Assembly: GCA_017427265.1 (NCBI GenBank)
Contig: JAFRTG010000017.1
Coordinates: forward strand, 1 to 58,680
Length of the DNA: 58,680 nt
From: Oscillospiraceae bacterium
GTDB taxonomy: Bacteria > Bacillota > Clostridia > Oscillospirales > Ruminococcaceae
Reading direction: 5' to 3'
Shown: positions 27,445 to 36,819 of the stretch, piece after piece
Layout of the letters: the number at the start of each line of letters is the position of its first letter
Position numbering within the stretch: the first letter of the stretch is position 1
Translations under genes and position numbers: made by a program
The notes under the pieces: model-generated
Database searches by the model: none
The model's input: only the letters and a program-made list of their open reading frames with translations
What the model was told of the DNA's origin: nothing

Positions 27445-28698
27445 TTATTCTGCCGTGATCTTCCGGCATTCCATGTAGAAGCGCTTGTCCGCTGCATGAC
27501 CCATTGAGAAGGTCTTGCGCGGGAGTGCGCCGTCTGCTATGACGGTCGGGAACAGCTCCGATTTCAGCATATCCGGGAGCAGAATGCCGAGGCTGTTTGC
27601 CTCCGCCGCGAGCTTTTCGACGACGTCTGCGCCGTGGATATAGTCGATTTTGCCGCCGTTGGCCTTCAGCCAGCCGTCGAGGAAGCTCTGTACGCTGCCG
27701 ACGGTCAGGTTCGAGGTCGGGCGGTGGATATAATACTTCTGCTGCTTGCCGCCGCAGATGACCGTGAAGGCCTGCTGTGCCTCTGCATCCGTCCGCAGAT
27801 CGAGTGCTGCGGTCATGTCGGCCAGCAGTTTATCTGTGTCGATCTGGTTGAGGATGCGGTGGATCGCTTCAAATTCAAGTGCCGGGCTGTGCAGGTTGAC
27901 AAGCTCGACCAGCGCATAGCGCATCGGGCAGTTCGCGGTATCCGCCTGCGGATTGGCAGCCTTCCATTCCTCGTAGTAGGCCTTTGCCGTTGCGAGCGAG
28001 TGGTTGCCGTCGCCCATTGCATAGACCAGCGGGTTTGCCTCGCCGGAATTGGTGCCGAGTGCGGTCAGGGCTTCGAGAATGCGGGTCTGCTCGGCAGCCG
28101 GAACCAGCCAGCCGCGGATGGAACCGCCGCCCTGCATCAGCCTGGTGTCATAGAGCTTGGTCATGCTGTCCTTCAGCGCTTCCAGCGGCTCAATGACGGT
28201 TTTCTGCGTATCGTCGAGCAGAATCATGATGTGCGGGAGCTCCAGTGCTGCGCCTCTGCGGATGCGGACACGCGGCGGAATCCGCTCCGGGACGGTTGCC
28301 TCTGTTGCGCGCACCGGCGAAACAGAGCCCTTGCTGTAATCATACTGCTCCAGATCAATCTTGCCGACGAGACCTGCACGCATTTTGCCGTCGCTCTGGA
28401 TGCGCTCGACATAGACCATTGCGTCCGGATATTCCGCAAAAACGCCGTTTTTCAGATAATCCCGCATGGTCTGCTGAATCTTTGCGATGCGCTCTGCGAC
28501 GTCTGCATCTTCGAGATAGACCTCCGGCAGAATCAGCCGGAGCGTGGACGGCTTGTCACCGGCCAGACGGTCGGTCTCCGCCCAGTAAGCGGGCTCTCCG
28601 GTATATTGATCGCATGCACAGACAGCCCATGCGTCGGACATGCGGTCCTTTCCCGGCAGCAGGATATCTGCTGCGCTGAATGCGGTGTTCAGGTTCAT
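27445..28698 (-). CDS. DUF1015 family protein
   Basis: A 417-residue cytosolic protein of the DUF1015 family (usual length about 410-430). Typical segments: PGKDRMSDAWAVCACDQYT near the start, LPHIMILLDDTQKTVIEPL, and the conserved YAMGDGNHSLATAKAYYEEW in the middle. The family is related in fold to ADP-dependent serine kinase (SerK) and ParB-like nucleases, but the reaction of this group is not established. Ribosome site AAGGAAGGA upstream. It lies upstream of the LRR genes on the same strand, separated by a terminator. Confidence 0.9.
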   Translation of the reverse strand: MNLNTAFSAADILLPGKDRMSDAWAVCACDQYTGEPAYWAETDRLAGDKPSTLRLILPEVYLEDADVAERIAKIQQTMRDYLKNGVFAEYPDAMVYVERIQSDGKMRAGLVGKIDLEQYDYSKGSVSPVRATEATVPERIPPRVRIRRGAALELPHIMILLDDTQKTVIEPLEALKDSMTKLYDTRLMQGGGSIRGWLVPAAEQTRILEALTALGTNSGEANPLVYAMGDGNHSLATAKAYYEEWKAANPQADTANCPMRYALVELVNLHSPALEFEAIHRILNQIDTDKLLADMTAALDLRTDAEAQQAFTVICGGKQQKYYIHRPTSNLTVGSVQSFLDGWLKANGGKIDYIHGADVVEKLAAEANSLGILLPDMLKSELFPTVIADGALPRKTFSMGHAADKRFYMECRKITAE

Positions 28699-28793
28699 AT
28701 GCGTAATCCTTCCTTTGATAATAATGATTCGGCCGTTTGCGGCCGGAATTGCCGTGTATTGACAGAGAAGTTGAGAAATTCCGTCAAAAGGTG

Positions 28794-28822
28794 TTTACAA
28801 ATTGAACGGTTTGTGATATAAT
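28794..28822 (+). promoter_or_regulatory. Promoter of the Nudix hydrolase gene
   Basis: TTTACA, 17-bp spacer, TATAAT with TGA before the -10. Confidence 0.8.
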
Positions 28823-28870
28823 ATAAGTAACAACAACCCGTTGCAAAACAAAAATGAAAGGAACCTTGGT

Positions 28871-29293
28871 ATGCTGCATGAAAAATCCTGCGGCGCGATT
28901 GTTTATCGGCGGTTTCACGGAAACATCGAGATTCTGCTGATTAAACATGTCAACAGCGGCCACTGGTCGTTTCCCAAGGGGCATGTGGAGGGTGATGAGA
29001 CGGAGCTGGAAACTGCCAGACGCGAAATCAAGGAGGAAACCGGACTGGATGTCATTCTGGATCAGACATTCCGTGAGACGGTGTCCTATTCGCCGCGGCG
29101 GGATACTCAGAAGATCGTCGTCTATTTTCTTGCGCTGGCACGCAATTACGATTTTGTGCCGCAGGAGGAGGAAATCGCAGAGATCCGCTGGGTGGATATA
29201 ATCCGCGCCACCCGCATGCTTACTTATGAGAACGACAAGACCATTGTCAACAAGGCTCGCGCTGCGATCAAGCAACACAATCACACAATGTGA
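28871..29293 (+). CDS. Nudix hydrolase (Ap4A-hydrolase-like)
   Basis: A 140-residue enzyme. The start MLHEKSCGAIVYRR fits AAAGGA upstream; the ATG-proximal extension to 28841 is rejected. A full Nudix box, GHVEGDETELETARREIKEE then TGL, spans about 43-65 (pattern Gx5Ex7REUxEExGU). The preceding GHWSFPKGH and the overall length match asymmetric bis(5'-nucleosyl)-tetraphosphatases, so cleavage of Ap4A or a related nucleoside diphosphate derivative is likely. Monocistronic. Confidence 0.9.
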   Translation: MLHEKSCGAIVYRRFHGNIEILLIKHVNSGHWSFPKGHVEGDETELETARREIKEETGLDVILDQTFRETVSYSPRRDTQKIVVYFLALARNYDFVPQEEEIAEIRWVDIIRATRMLTYENDKTIVNKARAAIKQHNHTM

Positions 29294-29296
29294 CAT

Positions 29297-29327
29297 AAGG
29301 GGGAGAGCGAAACGCTCTCCCTTTTTT
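29297..29327 (+). terminator. Terminator of the Nudix gene
   Basis: GGGAGAGCG / CGCTCTCCC with AAA loop and T6; it lies between convergent genes and may also serve rluB. Confidence 0.9.
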
Positions 29328-29334
29328 GTTGTTC

Positions 29335-30069
29335 TCAGCCCTCGCGGCCGATTGCATTGCGCAGTGCGCGCAGCTCCTCGGTCGTCAGGTCGCGCCATTC
29401 GCCGGGCTTCAGCATACCGAGCTTGACCGGCCCGATGGAGATTCTGCGCAGACGCGCAACCTCCAGCCCGACCGCATCGCACATGCGGCGCACCTCGCGC
29501 TTTTTGCCCTCATGGATGGTGACAAGCAGCACGACGCGCGTCGGCTCGGTGACCTGCGTCACGATATTGGCGGGCGCCGTTTTGAAGCCGTCATCGAGCG
29601 TGACGCCCGCAGCCATCTGCGCGAGCTGTTCCTCCGAGACCGGCGGACGCACGGTGACACGGTAGGTCTTGCTGACCTCGCGCGACGGGTGCATGATGCC
29701 GTTTGCAAAGGCGCCGTCATTGGTGAACAGCAGCAGTCCCTCGGAATTCCGGTCGAGCCGTCCGACCGGATAGACACGGGTTCCGATGCCCTCCAGCAGA
29801 TCGGTCACGCAGCGGCGTCCCTGCTCATCGGAGAGCGTTGTGACATAGCCGCGCGGCTTGTTCAGCATGATATAGCGGAATTCCTTTTTCTTCGGGATAA
29901 AGACCGGCTCTCCGCCGACCGTGATATGATCCGTCGGGAGCGCCTTGTCCCCGAGGCTGACCGGATGCCCGTTGCATTTGACTCTGCCGGCCGAGATCAG
30001 CGCCTCGGCCTTCCGGCGGGAACAGTAGCCTGCATCCGAAAGAATTTTCTGCACTCTGATTTTTTCCAT
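29335..30069 (-). CDS. rluB: Ribosomal large-subunit pseudouridine synthase (RsuA/RluB family)
   Basis: A 244-residue enzyme. N-terminal S4 RNA-binding domain (VQKILSDAGYCSRRKAEALI, 5-24) and a catalytic domain with PVGRLDRNSEGLLL (catalytic Asp in GRLD, about 100-113) and a late GKKREVRRMCDAVGLEV. Converts a uridine in 23S rRNA to pseudouridine. Third gene after DUF2953 and ytfJ, an order frequently seen in Clostridia. Confidence 0.93.
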   Translation of the reverse strand: MEKIRVQKILSDAGYCSRRKAEALISAGRVKCNGHPVSLGDKALPTDHITVGGEPVFIPKKKEFRYIMLNKPRGYVTTLSDEQGRRCVTDLLEGIGTRVYPVGRLDRNSEGLLLFTNDGAFANGIMHPSREVSKTYRVTVRPPVSEEQLAQMAAGVTLDDGFKTAPANIVTQVTEPTRVVLLVTIHEGKKREVRRMCDAVGLEVARLRRISIGPVKLGMLKPGEWRDLTTEELRALRNAIGREG

Positions 30070-30126
30070 TTTGTCTCCGTTCTGCGGAAATTTGATTTGC
30101 CTGATTTGACAGTGCCCGCGGAGAAT

Positions 30127-30540
30127 TTACTCCACGACTTCGGTTTTGCCCTCGTTCTTGGCCTGCCGTCCTGCGAGGAAGCCCGTCACCTTGTCCATGA
30201 CATCCGGCACCATGTTGATGAGCGCATTCGGCGTGGATGCGTTGACGGAAAGCTGCAGCAGCCTGACGTCGTTCGGCATGATGACGAGGAACGCGATCGG
30301 TGTGATGGTAACGCCAGCGCCGCCGCCGCCGCCGAACATATCCTTGGCGACCTTGGTCGGCAGATCGGAGCCGCCGGATGCGAATCCGAACGATACCTTG
30401 GAGATCGGGATGACGGTTGTATTGTTATCGCACTGGATCGGCTGACCGACGATCGTATTGGCATCGACCATGCCGCGGATTTCGTCCATTGTGACACGCA
30501 TGGTCTCATGAACCGGATGCTCATTGCTGCGTTCGCTCAT
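30127..30540 (-). CDS. ytfJ: GerW-family protein YtfJ
   Basis: A 137-residue YtfJ/GerW homologue. The family core is visible: MRVTMDEIRGMVDANTIVG, TTVIPISKVSFGFASGGSD, FGGGGGAGVTITPIAFLVI. In Bacillus the protein is made in the forespore and affects germination, but homologues also occur in species not known to sporulate. AGGAGG upstream. It follows the DUF2953 gene by 64 nt, matching the ytfI-ytfJ pair. Confidence 0.93.
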   Translation of the reverse strand: MSERSNEHPVHETMRVTMDEIRGMVDANTIVGQPIQCDNNTTVIPISKVSFGFASGGSDLPTKVAKDMFGGGGGAGVTITPIAFLVIMPNDVRLLQLSVNASTPNALINMVPDVMDKVTGFLAGRQAKNEGKTEVVE

Positions 30541-30604
30541 TGGAAGTACCTCCTGAAATAATAGTTAATATAGTTGATATAGCAACCCGCACCGCGGGCA
30601 GATC

Positions 30605-31504
30605 TTATGCTTCAGCCGGGACAGGAGCCGTTTCTTTTTCCCGGCGCTTCTGCTCTCTGACCTCGCTGCGCCATCTGCGGAAGCGCCGCCAGAGGAATTT
30701 GCTGCCGAGAATCAGCACCAGCAGGATCAGTACCAGCGGGGAGACGCGCAGCTCCAGCGCGCCGCGGAATGTGATGGAATCGTTGTAAAAATCCGCGAGG
30801 ATGCGGAATTCATCTGCCTGAAAATCGAACCAGCACTGCATCATGCCGAGCAGCGGAAAGGCTGCCGCATTGATTCTGCCGTAAAGCTGCGCGGTGTTCG
30901 CAGCGTCATCCGTTGCAATCGCAGCATAGATCTTCACATGCCGGAAGTGCAGATGCTTTGTCAGAAAGCGCATGGCCGGAGAAAGTGCCGAAAAGATATC
31001 CGGGAGCATTTTCAGCACATCCGAAATCGAATGCGGGAGCAGCCGGTCGAGAAAGCTGCGCTTTTTCTTCTTTGGTTCCGGCGTCTCGTCCTCTGCGGCT
31101 TCAGATGTATCCGGCAGCGGTTCCTTTGGCTTCTTCGGCTTTTTTACACGCTTTTTGCGCTTTTCTTTTTTCGGCTTCTCGTAGACGTAAAGTCCGGCGT
31201 CATCGTCTGCCTCTTCTTTTGCGGCATTGAGCATCTCCGCCGGTGTACTGGCTGTAACCGTACTCTGCGCAGGCGGCGCGGCAAACTGTGCCGGATCCGG
31301 TTGTTCGCTCTCCGGAATATCCGCAGGCTTCGGCGGCGTTTCCGGCGGCTTCTTTTCCGGTGCTTCCAAATGGAAAATACGGAAAAAGACGTATTTGACC
31401 GAAACAAACCACGTTTCTTCCGAATAATACGCTTTTACGCGGATCGGGAGCAGCAAAATGACGCCGAGAACAAACAGTATGATAAGGAGTATTGTCCATC
31501 CCAA
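30605..31504 (-). CDS. DUF2953 membrane-anchored protein (YtfI-like)
   Basis: A 299-residue protein from a TTG start (MGWTILLIILFVLGVILLLP) with GGTGA upstream. N-terminal membrane helix (3-20), a proline/acid-rich middle (about 48-105), a basic Lys-rich patch (KPKKEKRKKRVKKPKKP), then the conserved DUF2953 part with FLTKHLHFRHVKIYAAIATD and NTAQLYGRINAA, and a second C-terminal helix (LVLILLVLILGSKFLW). Function unknown. First gene of the DUF2953-ytfJ-rluB operon. Confidence 0.88.
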   Translation of the reverse strand: MGWTILLIILFVLGVILLLPIRVKAYYSEETWFVSVKYVFFRIFHLEAPEKKPPETPPKPADIPESEQPDPAQFAAPPAQSTVTASTPAEMLNAAKEEADDDAGLYVYEKPKKEKRKKRVKKPKKPKEPLPDTSEAAEDETPEPKKKKRSFLDRLLPHSISDVLKMLPDIFSALSPAMRFLTKHLHFRHVKIYAAIATDDAANTAQLYGRINAAAFPLLGMMQCWFDFQADEFRILADFYNDSITFRGALELRVSPLVLILLVLILGSKFLWRRFRRWRSEVREQKRREKETAPVPAEA

Positions 31505-31549
31505 ATCCGCTCACCGCCTTTCATTCCCGTCCGGAAAATATACAAAGTT

Positions 31550-31578
31550 ATTATACCATATAATGTGTAAAAATGCAA
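31550..31578 (-). promoter_or_regulatory. Promoter of the DUF2953-ytfJ-rluB operon
   Basis: On the minus strand TTGCAT, 17-bp spacer, TATAAT with TGG before the -10, 46 nt upstream of the TTG start. Confidence 0.8.
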
Positions 31579-31688
31579 TGGCGTAAACGAAAAAAGTATA
31601 AAAAACTGTGTTGAAATGTCAATGATAGGTAACACTTTACTTCCGCAAAATGCGAAGTGCCGGATGCGGAAAGCTGTGCGCCGCAGAC

Positions 31689-31720
31689 AAAAGGCACCCG
31701 GCCTTCCGGCACGGGTGCCT
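31689..31720 (-). terminator. Terminator of the HtrA-type protease gene
   Basis: Stem AGGCACCCG / CGGGTGCCT with an inner GCC-TTCC-GGC hairpin, and a short T-run on the minus strand, about 35 nt past the stop. Confidence 0.7.
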
Positions 31721-31753
31721 GCTTTTGTATCAAAACGGAGAGGGAAAACGGAA

Positions 31754-33376
31754 TTACTGCTGCGTGGATGCCTTTCTTTCCTGCAGAATCAGCGGAACTT
31801 CGACATCCTCGCCGCGTCTGTAGATCGTCAGCGTGATTCTGTCGCCGGCCTGATGCTTGTCTCTTTCGGCCTTCAGTTCTTCATAATTTCTGACAGTCTG
31901 ACCGTCCACTGCGATGATGATATCACCGGTGGAGATGCCTGCCAGATCAGCAGGGCTGCCGTCCTCGACGTCACGGACATAGACGCCGACCGGGCAGTTC
32001 AGACGCTCAGCGGTGATCTCGTCCAGATCATACGGGGTGATGCCGATCAGCGGCTTGCCGACGACATAACCGTAGTTAATCAGCTGGTTGATGATATCCT
32101 GTGCATGGGTGATCGGAATTGCGAAGCACAGACCCTCGACGGAAGCCTCGCCGCTGTAGTAGCTGCTGCTGATCTTCGAGGAGTTGATGCCGATGACCTG
32201 ACCGTAGCAGTTGATCAGCGGGCCGCCGGAGTTACCGGAGTTGATGGCCGTATCGGTCTGAATCAGCTTCATCTTCTGGTCGTTGATCTCAACCTCACGG
32301 TCCAGTGCAGAAACGATACCGGTTGTGACGGAGCCGAACAGCTCAAAGCCCAATGGGTTGCCGATTGCAACAACCAGTTCACCGACTCTGAGGTCGTTGC
32401 TGTCGCCGAATTCTGCGACCGTCAGCTTCTGATCGGTCGTGATCTTCAGCACGGCGATATCTTCCGGTGCATCAAAGCCGACGATTTCTGCATCAATCCG
32501 GGTATCATCATCGTAATAATCCGGGTTCAGCACGATCTGTACGGACTTGGCTCTGCCCATCTTGTACTGGCTCGTATCGTTGATGACATGTGCATTCGTA
32601 ATGATATAGTAGGTGCCGTCGCCGTTGTCGCTCATGATGATGCCGGTGCCGGTTGCCGGAACGTCCTGATCCGGCGTGGAGCCCTGATCGAAGCCGAAGA
32701 ACGAGAACGGGTCAAATGTCGAATAGGTCTGTCCCTTCATGACAAAGGTCGATGCGACGCCGACGGTTGCCGGTGTGATCTTATCGACGATATCCGGAAT
32801 GCTCATTGCATCCTCACGGGCGGCCAGCTCAATGAAGCTCATCGGCTTGGCTGAGGACGAATCCTTGCTGTCGGTTTTTTCTTCCTTGCCGGCAGCAGAA
32901 TCCTTGGTATCTGCCTGCTCGTCTTCTGTGCCGTTTTCCTCATTCTCCTGCTCGGTGACGGTGTTGTCCTGCTTGCCGAGGAAGGAGCGGATCTTGTCAT
33001 TGCCCATCGCATACTGATGCAGCTGGATGGAAGCATATGCGATGAAGGCGACGCTTGCAAAGACGGCCAGTGCCTTGAGACCCTTGTGGGATTTCTTCTT
33101 CGGCGCCTCTGCGTCATTGCGGAAGTTATCGTTCACCGGAGGCACATTGCCGCCGCCCGGATAGCCGCCGGAGGGATAGCCGCCGCCGCTGCGCGGAGAA
33201 TAGTAGCTGCCGCCTGCGGGCTGGCTGTTCTGCAGAGGCGTCTGCGGCTGCGGGGGAACCTGCGGTGCGGGATCCTGCTGCGGATATACGGGTGTTTCAT
33301 CTGCGGCGGGTGTTCCGCCGCTCAGCAGGGAATCGAGCTCCTGCGTTTTTCCGAAATCGTCATCATGTTCAAACAT
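31754..33376 (-). CDS. HtrA/DegP-type S1C serine protease with PDZ domain
   Basis: A 540-residue membrane-tethered quality-control protease. Cytosolic N-terminus rich in Pro/Gln/Gly (1-95), one membrane helix (about 98-118, LKALAVFASVAFIAYASI), an acidic linker (about 140-180), then the protease with the triad His in TNAHVIND, Asp in APEDIAVLKI, and Ser in NSGNSGGPL, and a C-terminal PDZ domain (VRDVEDGSPADLAGISTGDI). It is longer than most because of the N-terminal extension and linker. AAGAGGT ribosome site. A TATAAT (33451-33456, minus strand) lies upstream without a clear -35. It degrades or refolds damaged proteins outside the membrane. Confidence 0.94.
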   Translation of the reverse strand: MFEHDDDFGKTQELDSLLSGGTPAADETPVYPQQDPAPQVPPQPQTPLQNSQPAGGSYYSPRSGGGYPSGGYPGGGNVPPVNDNFRNDAEAPKKKSHKGLKALAVFASVAFIAYASIQLHQYAMGNDKIRSFLGKQDNTVTEQENEENGTEDEQADTKDSAAGKEEKTDSKDSSSAKPMSFIELAAREDAMSIPDIVDKITPATVGVASTFVMKGQTYSTFDPFSFFGFDQGSTPDQDVPATGTGIIMSDNGDGTYYIITNAHVINDTSQYKMGRAKSVQIVLNPDYYDDDTRIDAEIVGFDAPEDIAVLKITTDQKLTVAEFGDSNDLRVGELVVAIGNPLGFELFGSVTTGIVSALDREVEINDQKMKLIQTDTAINSGNSGGPLINCYGQVIGINSSKISSSYYSGEASVEGLCFAIPITHAQDIINQLINYGYVVGKPLIGITPYDLDEITAERLNCPVGVYVRDVEDGSPADLAGISTGDIIIAVDGQTVRNYEELKAERDKHQAGDRITLTIYRRGEDVEVPLILQERKASTQQ

Positions 33377-33588
33377 ATTTCATACCTCTTTCTGGTTCTA
33401 TCAGGGGCCTGCCGCCGGGCACAGCCCTTATCTTCACTGCCTTATGCTTTAATTATACCCTCGAATGTGAAAATCGTATGAAAACTGACAAAAAACAGCG
33501 TTAAAGGTTCCGGATGACCTTCTTCACACAGGCTGAAAAATGCCGGGGAACAGGTGAGGATTCTACATCATGCGGACGGAATCTGACA

Positions 33589-33617
33589 TTGTTTTTCACC
33601 TATCCGTATGATATAAT
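33589..33617 (+). promoter_or_regulatory. Promoter of the GH74 gene
   Basis: TTGTTT, 17-bp spacer, TATAAT with TGA before the -10; about 70 nt upstream of the start. Confidence 0.7.
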
Positions 33618-33688
33618 ACAAAATGGATACGGAAGCGGAGCACCGTATCCGTTACGGGTATTTTTTGATTTTTCAAGGGGGCTTCAAG

Positions 33689-36385
33689 ATGATGAAACAC
33701 AGAATCCGCGGCAGTCTGGCGCTGCTGTCGGCACTGGCCGTGCTCGGCGCGGCTGTTCCGTATGCCGGCACCGCTGTTCAGGCTGCACCTGCAAATCTTT
33801 CAGACGCTATGAAATGGGGTACACTTCGCATCGGCGGCGGCGGCTTTGTTTCCGGTATTGTAACCGGAAAAAAGGTGATGTATGCACGCACGGACGTCGG
33901 CGGCGCTTACAAGTACGATTATGAAAAGGAAGCATGGGTTCAGCTGCTCGGCTTCATCAATGATGCGGACAGAGGTCTGCTCTCCGTTGATGCAATGGCC
34001 GTGGATCCGAGCGACGACAACACCGTTTATTTTCTCTGCGGATGCGCATATTTTTCCAATGAGAAAACGGTAATCTTCAAGACAACCGACGGCGGAAAGA
34101 CGTTTCAGGAGTTCGATATTTCCGATGAGATCAAGGTCATGGGCAACGGCGACGGACGTCAGTGCGGCGAATCCATCGCGGTCGATCCCGACAACCCGAA
34201 CGTGATCTATGCCGGCGGCGATGTTGCGTGCGGCAAATCCGCCCTGATTAAATCCACCGACGGCGGCAAGACGTGGGCGCCGGTTTCCGGTTACGACAGC
34301 CTCGGTCTCTTTGCCGAGACGACCAAGTGGCCGACATGGACAAGCAATATCGCGCGTTCCATAACCGGCGATGAATACAATCACCAGAACGGTGTTGCAG
34401 CCATTGCGATTACGGGCGGCAAGGTCTATGTTGCGACCTCTGCAAAGGGCGCCGTCAACGTGCATGCTGCATCCACAAAGGACGACAAGTTCACAGCGCT
34501 TTCCGCCGATCTGCCGACGAATGTTTTCCCGTCCCGCATCAATGTCGATGCGAACGGCGACCTGCTGATTTCCTATATTGCAGGGCTCGCCTTCAACGGC
34601 ACATCCGGCGGTGCGTACCGCTATTCCCCGAAAACCGGCACGGTGACGCAGCTGCTTGACAGTGACCGCGGCTTCGGCTCTGTCTGGGCGGATCCGTCGA
34701 ACCCCGATCATCTGATCGCAGGTACCTGCGGCAAGTGGGAGGATCAGCTGTGGGAGGCATGGACCGACGAGCACGGCGCCTGCTGGGGCGACCAGTATTA
34801 CCGCTCGTTTGACGGCGGCAAAACATGGCAGAATATTACGCCGGGCAAGCAGGACGGCTGGGGCGGACCGCTGGTCTCCGAATATCTGCAGGACGGCGGA
34901 TTTTCGTGGATCCGCGATAAGGCGATTCACTGGTCCGGCACCGTCGTGACCGACCCGCGCAATCCCGACAGAATGTTTATCACATCCGGAAACGGCGTGT
35001 TTATCTGCGAAAACCTCTGGAGCAAGGAAGAGGGAAAAATCCCGGTATTCACGTTCCACCCGAACGGCATCGAGGAGGTCGTGGCGCTCGACTTTACGTC
35101 CACGCCGGACGGTCTGAATCTTTCTGCCATCGGCGACTACGACGGCTTTTCCCATACGGATCCGAATACGGTCGGCACGCAGTATCAGCCGAATATGGGC
35201 AGCACCTCTGCGATTGCGGTCTGCCCGCAGAATACCGATGTCTGGGTGCGTATTGCAGAGGGCGATACCAATAATACCGCTGCTGCATACTATACAACCG
35301 ACCGCGGCAAAACATGGCAGGGCATGACGCCTGCCACGAAGGGCGGAAAGGCTGCCATCGCGGAGATCGGTGCGGGCAAATACCGCATTTTCAATACGTC
35401 CAAGGACAGCGGCGACGTCTCCTACAGCGACGACTTCGGCAAAACATGGAATAAGTGTGAGGGCATTCCGTCGCAGTACGGTTCCAAGCCGACCATGCTG
35501 CTCGTGGAGCCCGATGACCCGAATACAGTGTATGCCTATGCAACATATTTCAATTCCTCATGGCATTATTCCAAGGACGCGCCGACTGCAGAGGACGCGC
35601 AGTATAAATTCTGTGTCAGCACAGACGGCGGCAAGACCTTCAAATCCACCGATGTCTGCATGTACGACCAGTGCGACAGTGCCGGCAGAATTGCATATCT
35701 CGGCAAGGGCGAGCTCGTGCTCGGCGGCGGCTGGTACGGTATGTACCGCGCATCCGTCAAGAACGGTGCGGTGACTGTCAGCAAGATCGACGGCGTCAGC
35801 TACTGCAAGACCGTCGGCTACGGCGCACCTGAGAAATCCGGCGGCGTCAATACACTTTATATGTATGGCAAGCCGCAGGAATCCGATCCGGAGGGCATCT
35901 ATCGTTCCACGGATGCCGGAAAGACATGGGTCTGCATCAATACCGACCATCTCTACGGCGGAACCGGAAACGGCAATTTCCTCGTCGGCGATATGAACGA
36001 ATTCGGCAAGGTGTATATGTCAACCGTCGGATGCGGCATTGTGTACGGCGTACTTTCGGACGGCTCTGAGCCGCCTGCCGTGACGACGACAAAGCCCGTG
36101 CAGACCGGCACGACCACGACAAAGACGCAGACCACATCTGCATCGAAAACAACTGCGCCGGGCATCAGCGGCCTTTGGGGCGACGCCGATTGCAACAAAG
36201 TTGTTGATGTCTCTGACTGCGTGCTGATGTGCCGTTTCTCCAGCGGCGATTCCGGCGCGAAGATTACCGATGCCGGCAAACGTCTCGCGGACACAAACCA
36301 CGACGGCACCGTTACGGATGACGATGTCACGCTTGTTTTGCGGCTGATTGCAAAGCTGATCTCCGCATCCGATCTTGAGCCGTGA
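33689..36385 (+). CDS. Cellulosomal GH74 xyloglucanase with dockerin
   Basis: An 898-residue secreted enzyme; start MMKHRIRGSLALLSAL with AAGGGGG upstream. Signal peptide to about residue 33 (TAVQAA). GH74 domain of two beta-propellers (about 35-790): hallmark YARTDVGGAYKYD with the catalytic Asp in the RTD triplet, and many Asp-box repeats (TTDGGKTFQ, STDGGKTW, TDRGKTWQ, STDAGKTW). A short Thr/Lys linker follows, then a dockerin with DADCNKVVDVSD and DTNHDGTVTDDD loops. GH74 enzymes cut xyloglucan, endo or exo; the mode cannot be told here. The first dockerin loop has Cys/Lys where Asp/Gly are usual, a variation seen among Ruminococcus dockerins. Confidence 0.92.
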   Translation: MMKHRIRGSLALLSALAVLGAAVPYAGTAVQAAPANLSDAMKWGTLRIGGGGFVSGIVTGKKVMYARTDVGGAYKYDYEKEAWVQLLGFINDADRGLLSVDAMAVDPSDDNTVYFLCGCAYFSNEKTVIFKTTDGGKTFQEFDISDEIKVMGNGDGRQCGESIAVDPDNPNVIYAGGDVACGKSALIKSTDGGKTWAPVSGYDSLGLFAETTKWPTWTSNIARSITGDEYNHQNGVAAIAITGGKVYVATSAKGAVNVHAASTKDDKFTALSADLPTNVFPSRINVDANGDLLISYIAGLAFNGTSGGAYRYSPKTGTVTQLLDSDRGFGSVWADPSNPDHLIAGTCGKWEDQLWEAWTDEHGACWGDQYYRSFDGGKTWQNITPGKQDGWGGPLVSEYLQDGGFSWIRDKAIHWSGTVVTDPRNPDRMFITSGNGVFICENLWSKEEGKIPVFTFHPNGIEEVVALDFTSTPDGLNLSAIGDYDGFSHTDPNTVGTQYQPNMGSTSAIAVCPQNTDVWVRIAEGDTNNTAAAYYTTDRGKTWQGMTPATKGGKAAIAEIGAGKYRIFNTSKDSGDVSYSDDFGKTWNKCEGIPSQYGSKPTMLLVEPDDPNTVYAYATYFNSSWHYSKDAPTAEDAQYKFCVSTDGGKTFKSTDVCMYDQCDSAGRIAYLGKGELVLGGGWYGMYRASVKNGAVTVSKIDGVSYCKTVGYGAPEKSGGVNTLYMYGKPQESDPEGIYRSTDAGKTWVCINTDHLYGGTGNGNFLVGDMNEFGKVYMSTVGCGIVYGVLSDGSEPPAVTTTKPVQTGTTTTKTQTTSASKTTAPGISGLWGDADCNKVVDVSDCVLMCRFSSGDSGAKITDAGKRLADTNHDGTVTDDDVTLVLRLIAKLISASDLEP

Positions 36386-36426
36386 GCGGTGTCCCTGCTG
36401 ATCCGCACAGAATCAATCAAATGAAC

Positions 36427-36473
36427 GCGCGCCCGAAAGCAGTGTGCATGACTGCTTTCGGGCGCGCTTTTTT
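36427..36473 (+). terminator. Terminator of the GH74 gene
   Basis: A 17-bp perfect stem GCGCGCCCGAAAGCAGT / ACTGCTTTCGGGCGCGC followed by T6. Confidence 0.95.
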
Positions 36474-36499
36474 CGCTGCTGCTTTTTTTCTGCGGATGC

Positions 36500-36528
36500 T
36501 TGACCTTCCGGCCGGAATGTGATATAAT
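36500..36528 (+). promoter_or_regulatory. Promoter of tRNA-Arg
   Basis: TTGACC, 17-bp spacer, TATAAT with TGA before the -10, 13 nt before the tRNA. Confidence 0.85.
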
Positions 36529-36541
36529 AGACAGGAAATGT

Positions 36542-36615
36542 GCCCCGATAGCTCAGTAGGATAGAGCGGCTGCCTCCTAAGCAGCAGGCCATCGGTTCGA
36601 TTCCGGTTCGGGGTG
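36542..36615 (+). tRNA. tRNA-Arg (anticodon CCU)
   Basis: A 74-nt cloverleaf: acceptor GCCCCGA / TCGGGGT, D-arm GCTC...GAGC, anticodon stem GCTGC/GCAGC with loop CTCCTAA (anticodon CCT at 36576-36578, reading AGG), T-arm ATCGG-TTCGATT-CCGGT, discriminator G. CCA is not encoded. Own promoter and terminator. Confidence 0.95.
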
Positions 36616-36619
36616 CTTC

Positions 36620-36667
36620 ATCCGGCAGGTATTCTGCAAAAGTGCGGAATACCCGCCGGATTTTTTG
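36620..36667 (+). terminator. Terminator of tRNA-Arg
   Basis: ATCCGGC / GCCGGAT (36620-36626 with 36655-36661) with a stacked GGTATTC / GAATACC stem, then T6. Confidence 0.9.
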
Positions 36668-36819
36668 CAAATGGATCATTTGCAAGGCATATGCTGCTCA
36701 TACTCCGCACGATATGCTCTGTCGCGGTTCCCGCAGACTCACTTGTCGCCGGATCATATACCGGTTGTTCATGATCATATTCAATTTTGTCTGCATAGAA
36801 CTCATAATACGGCACTGCT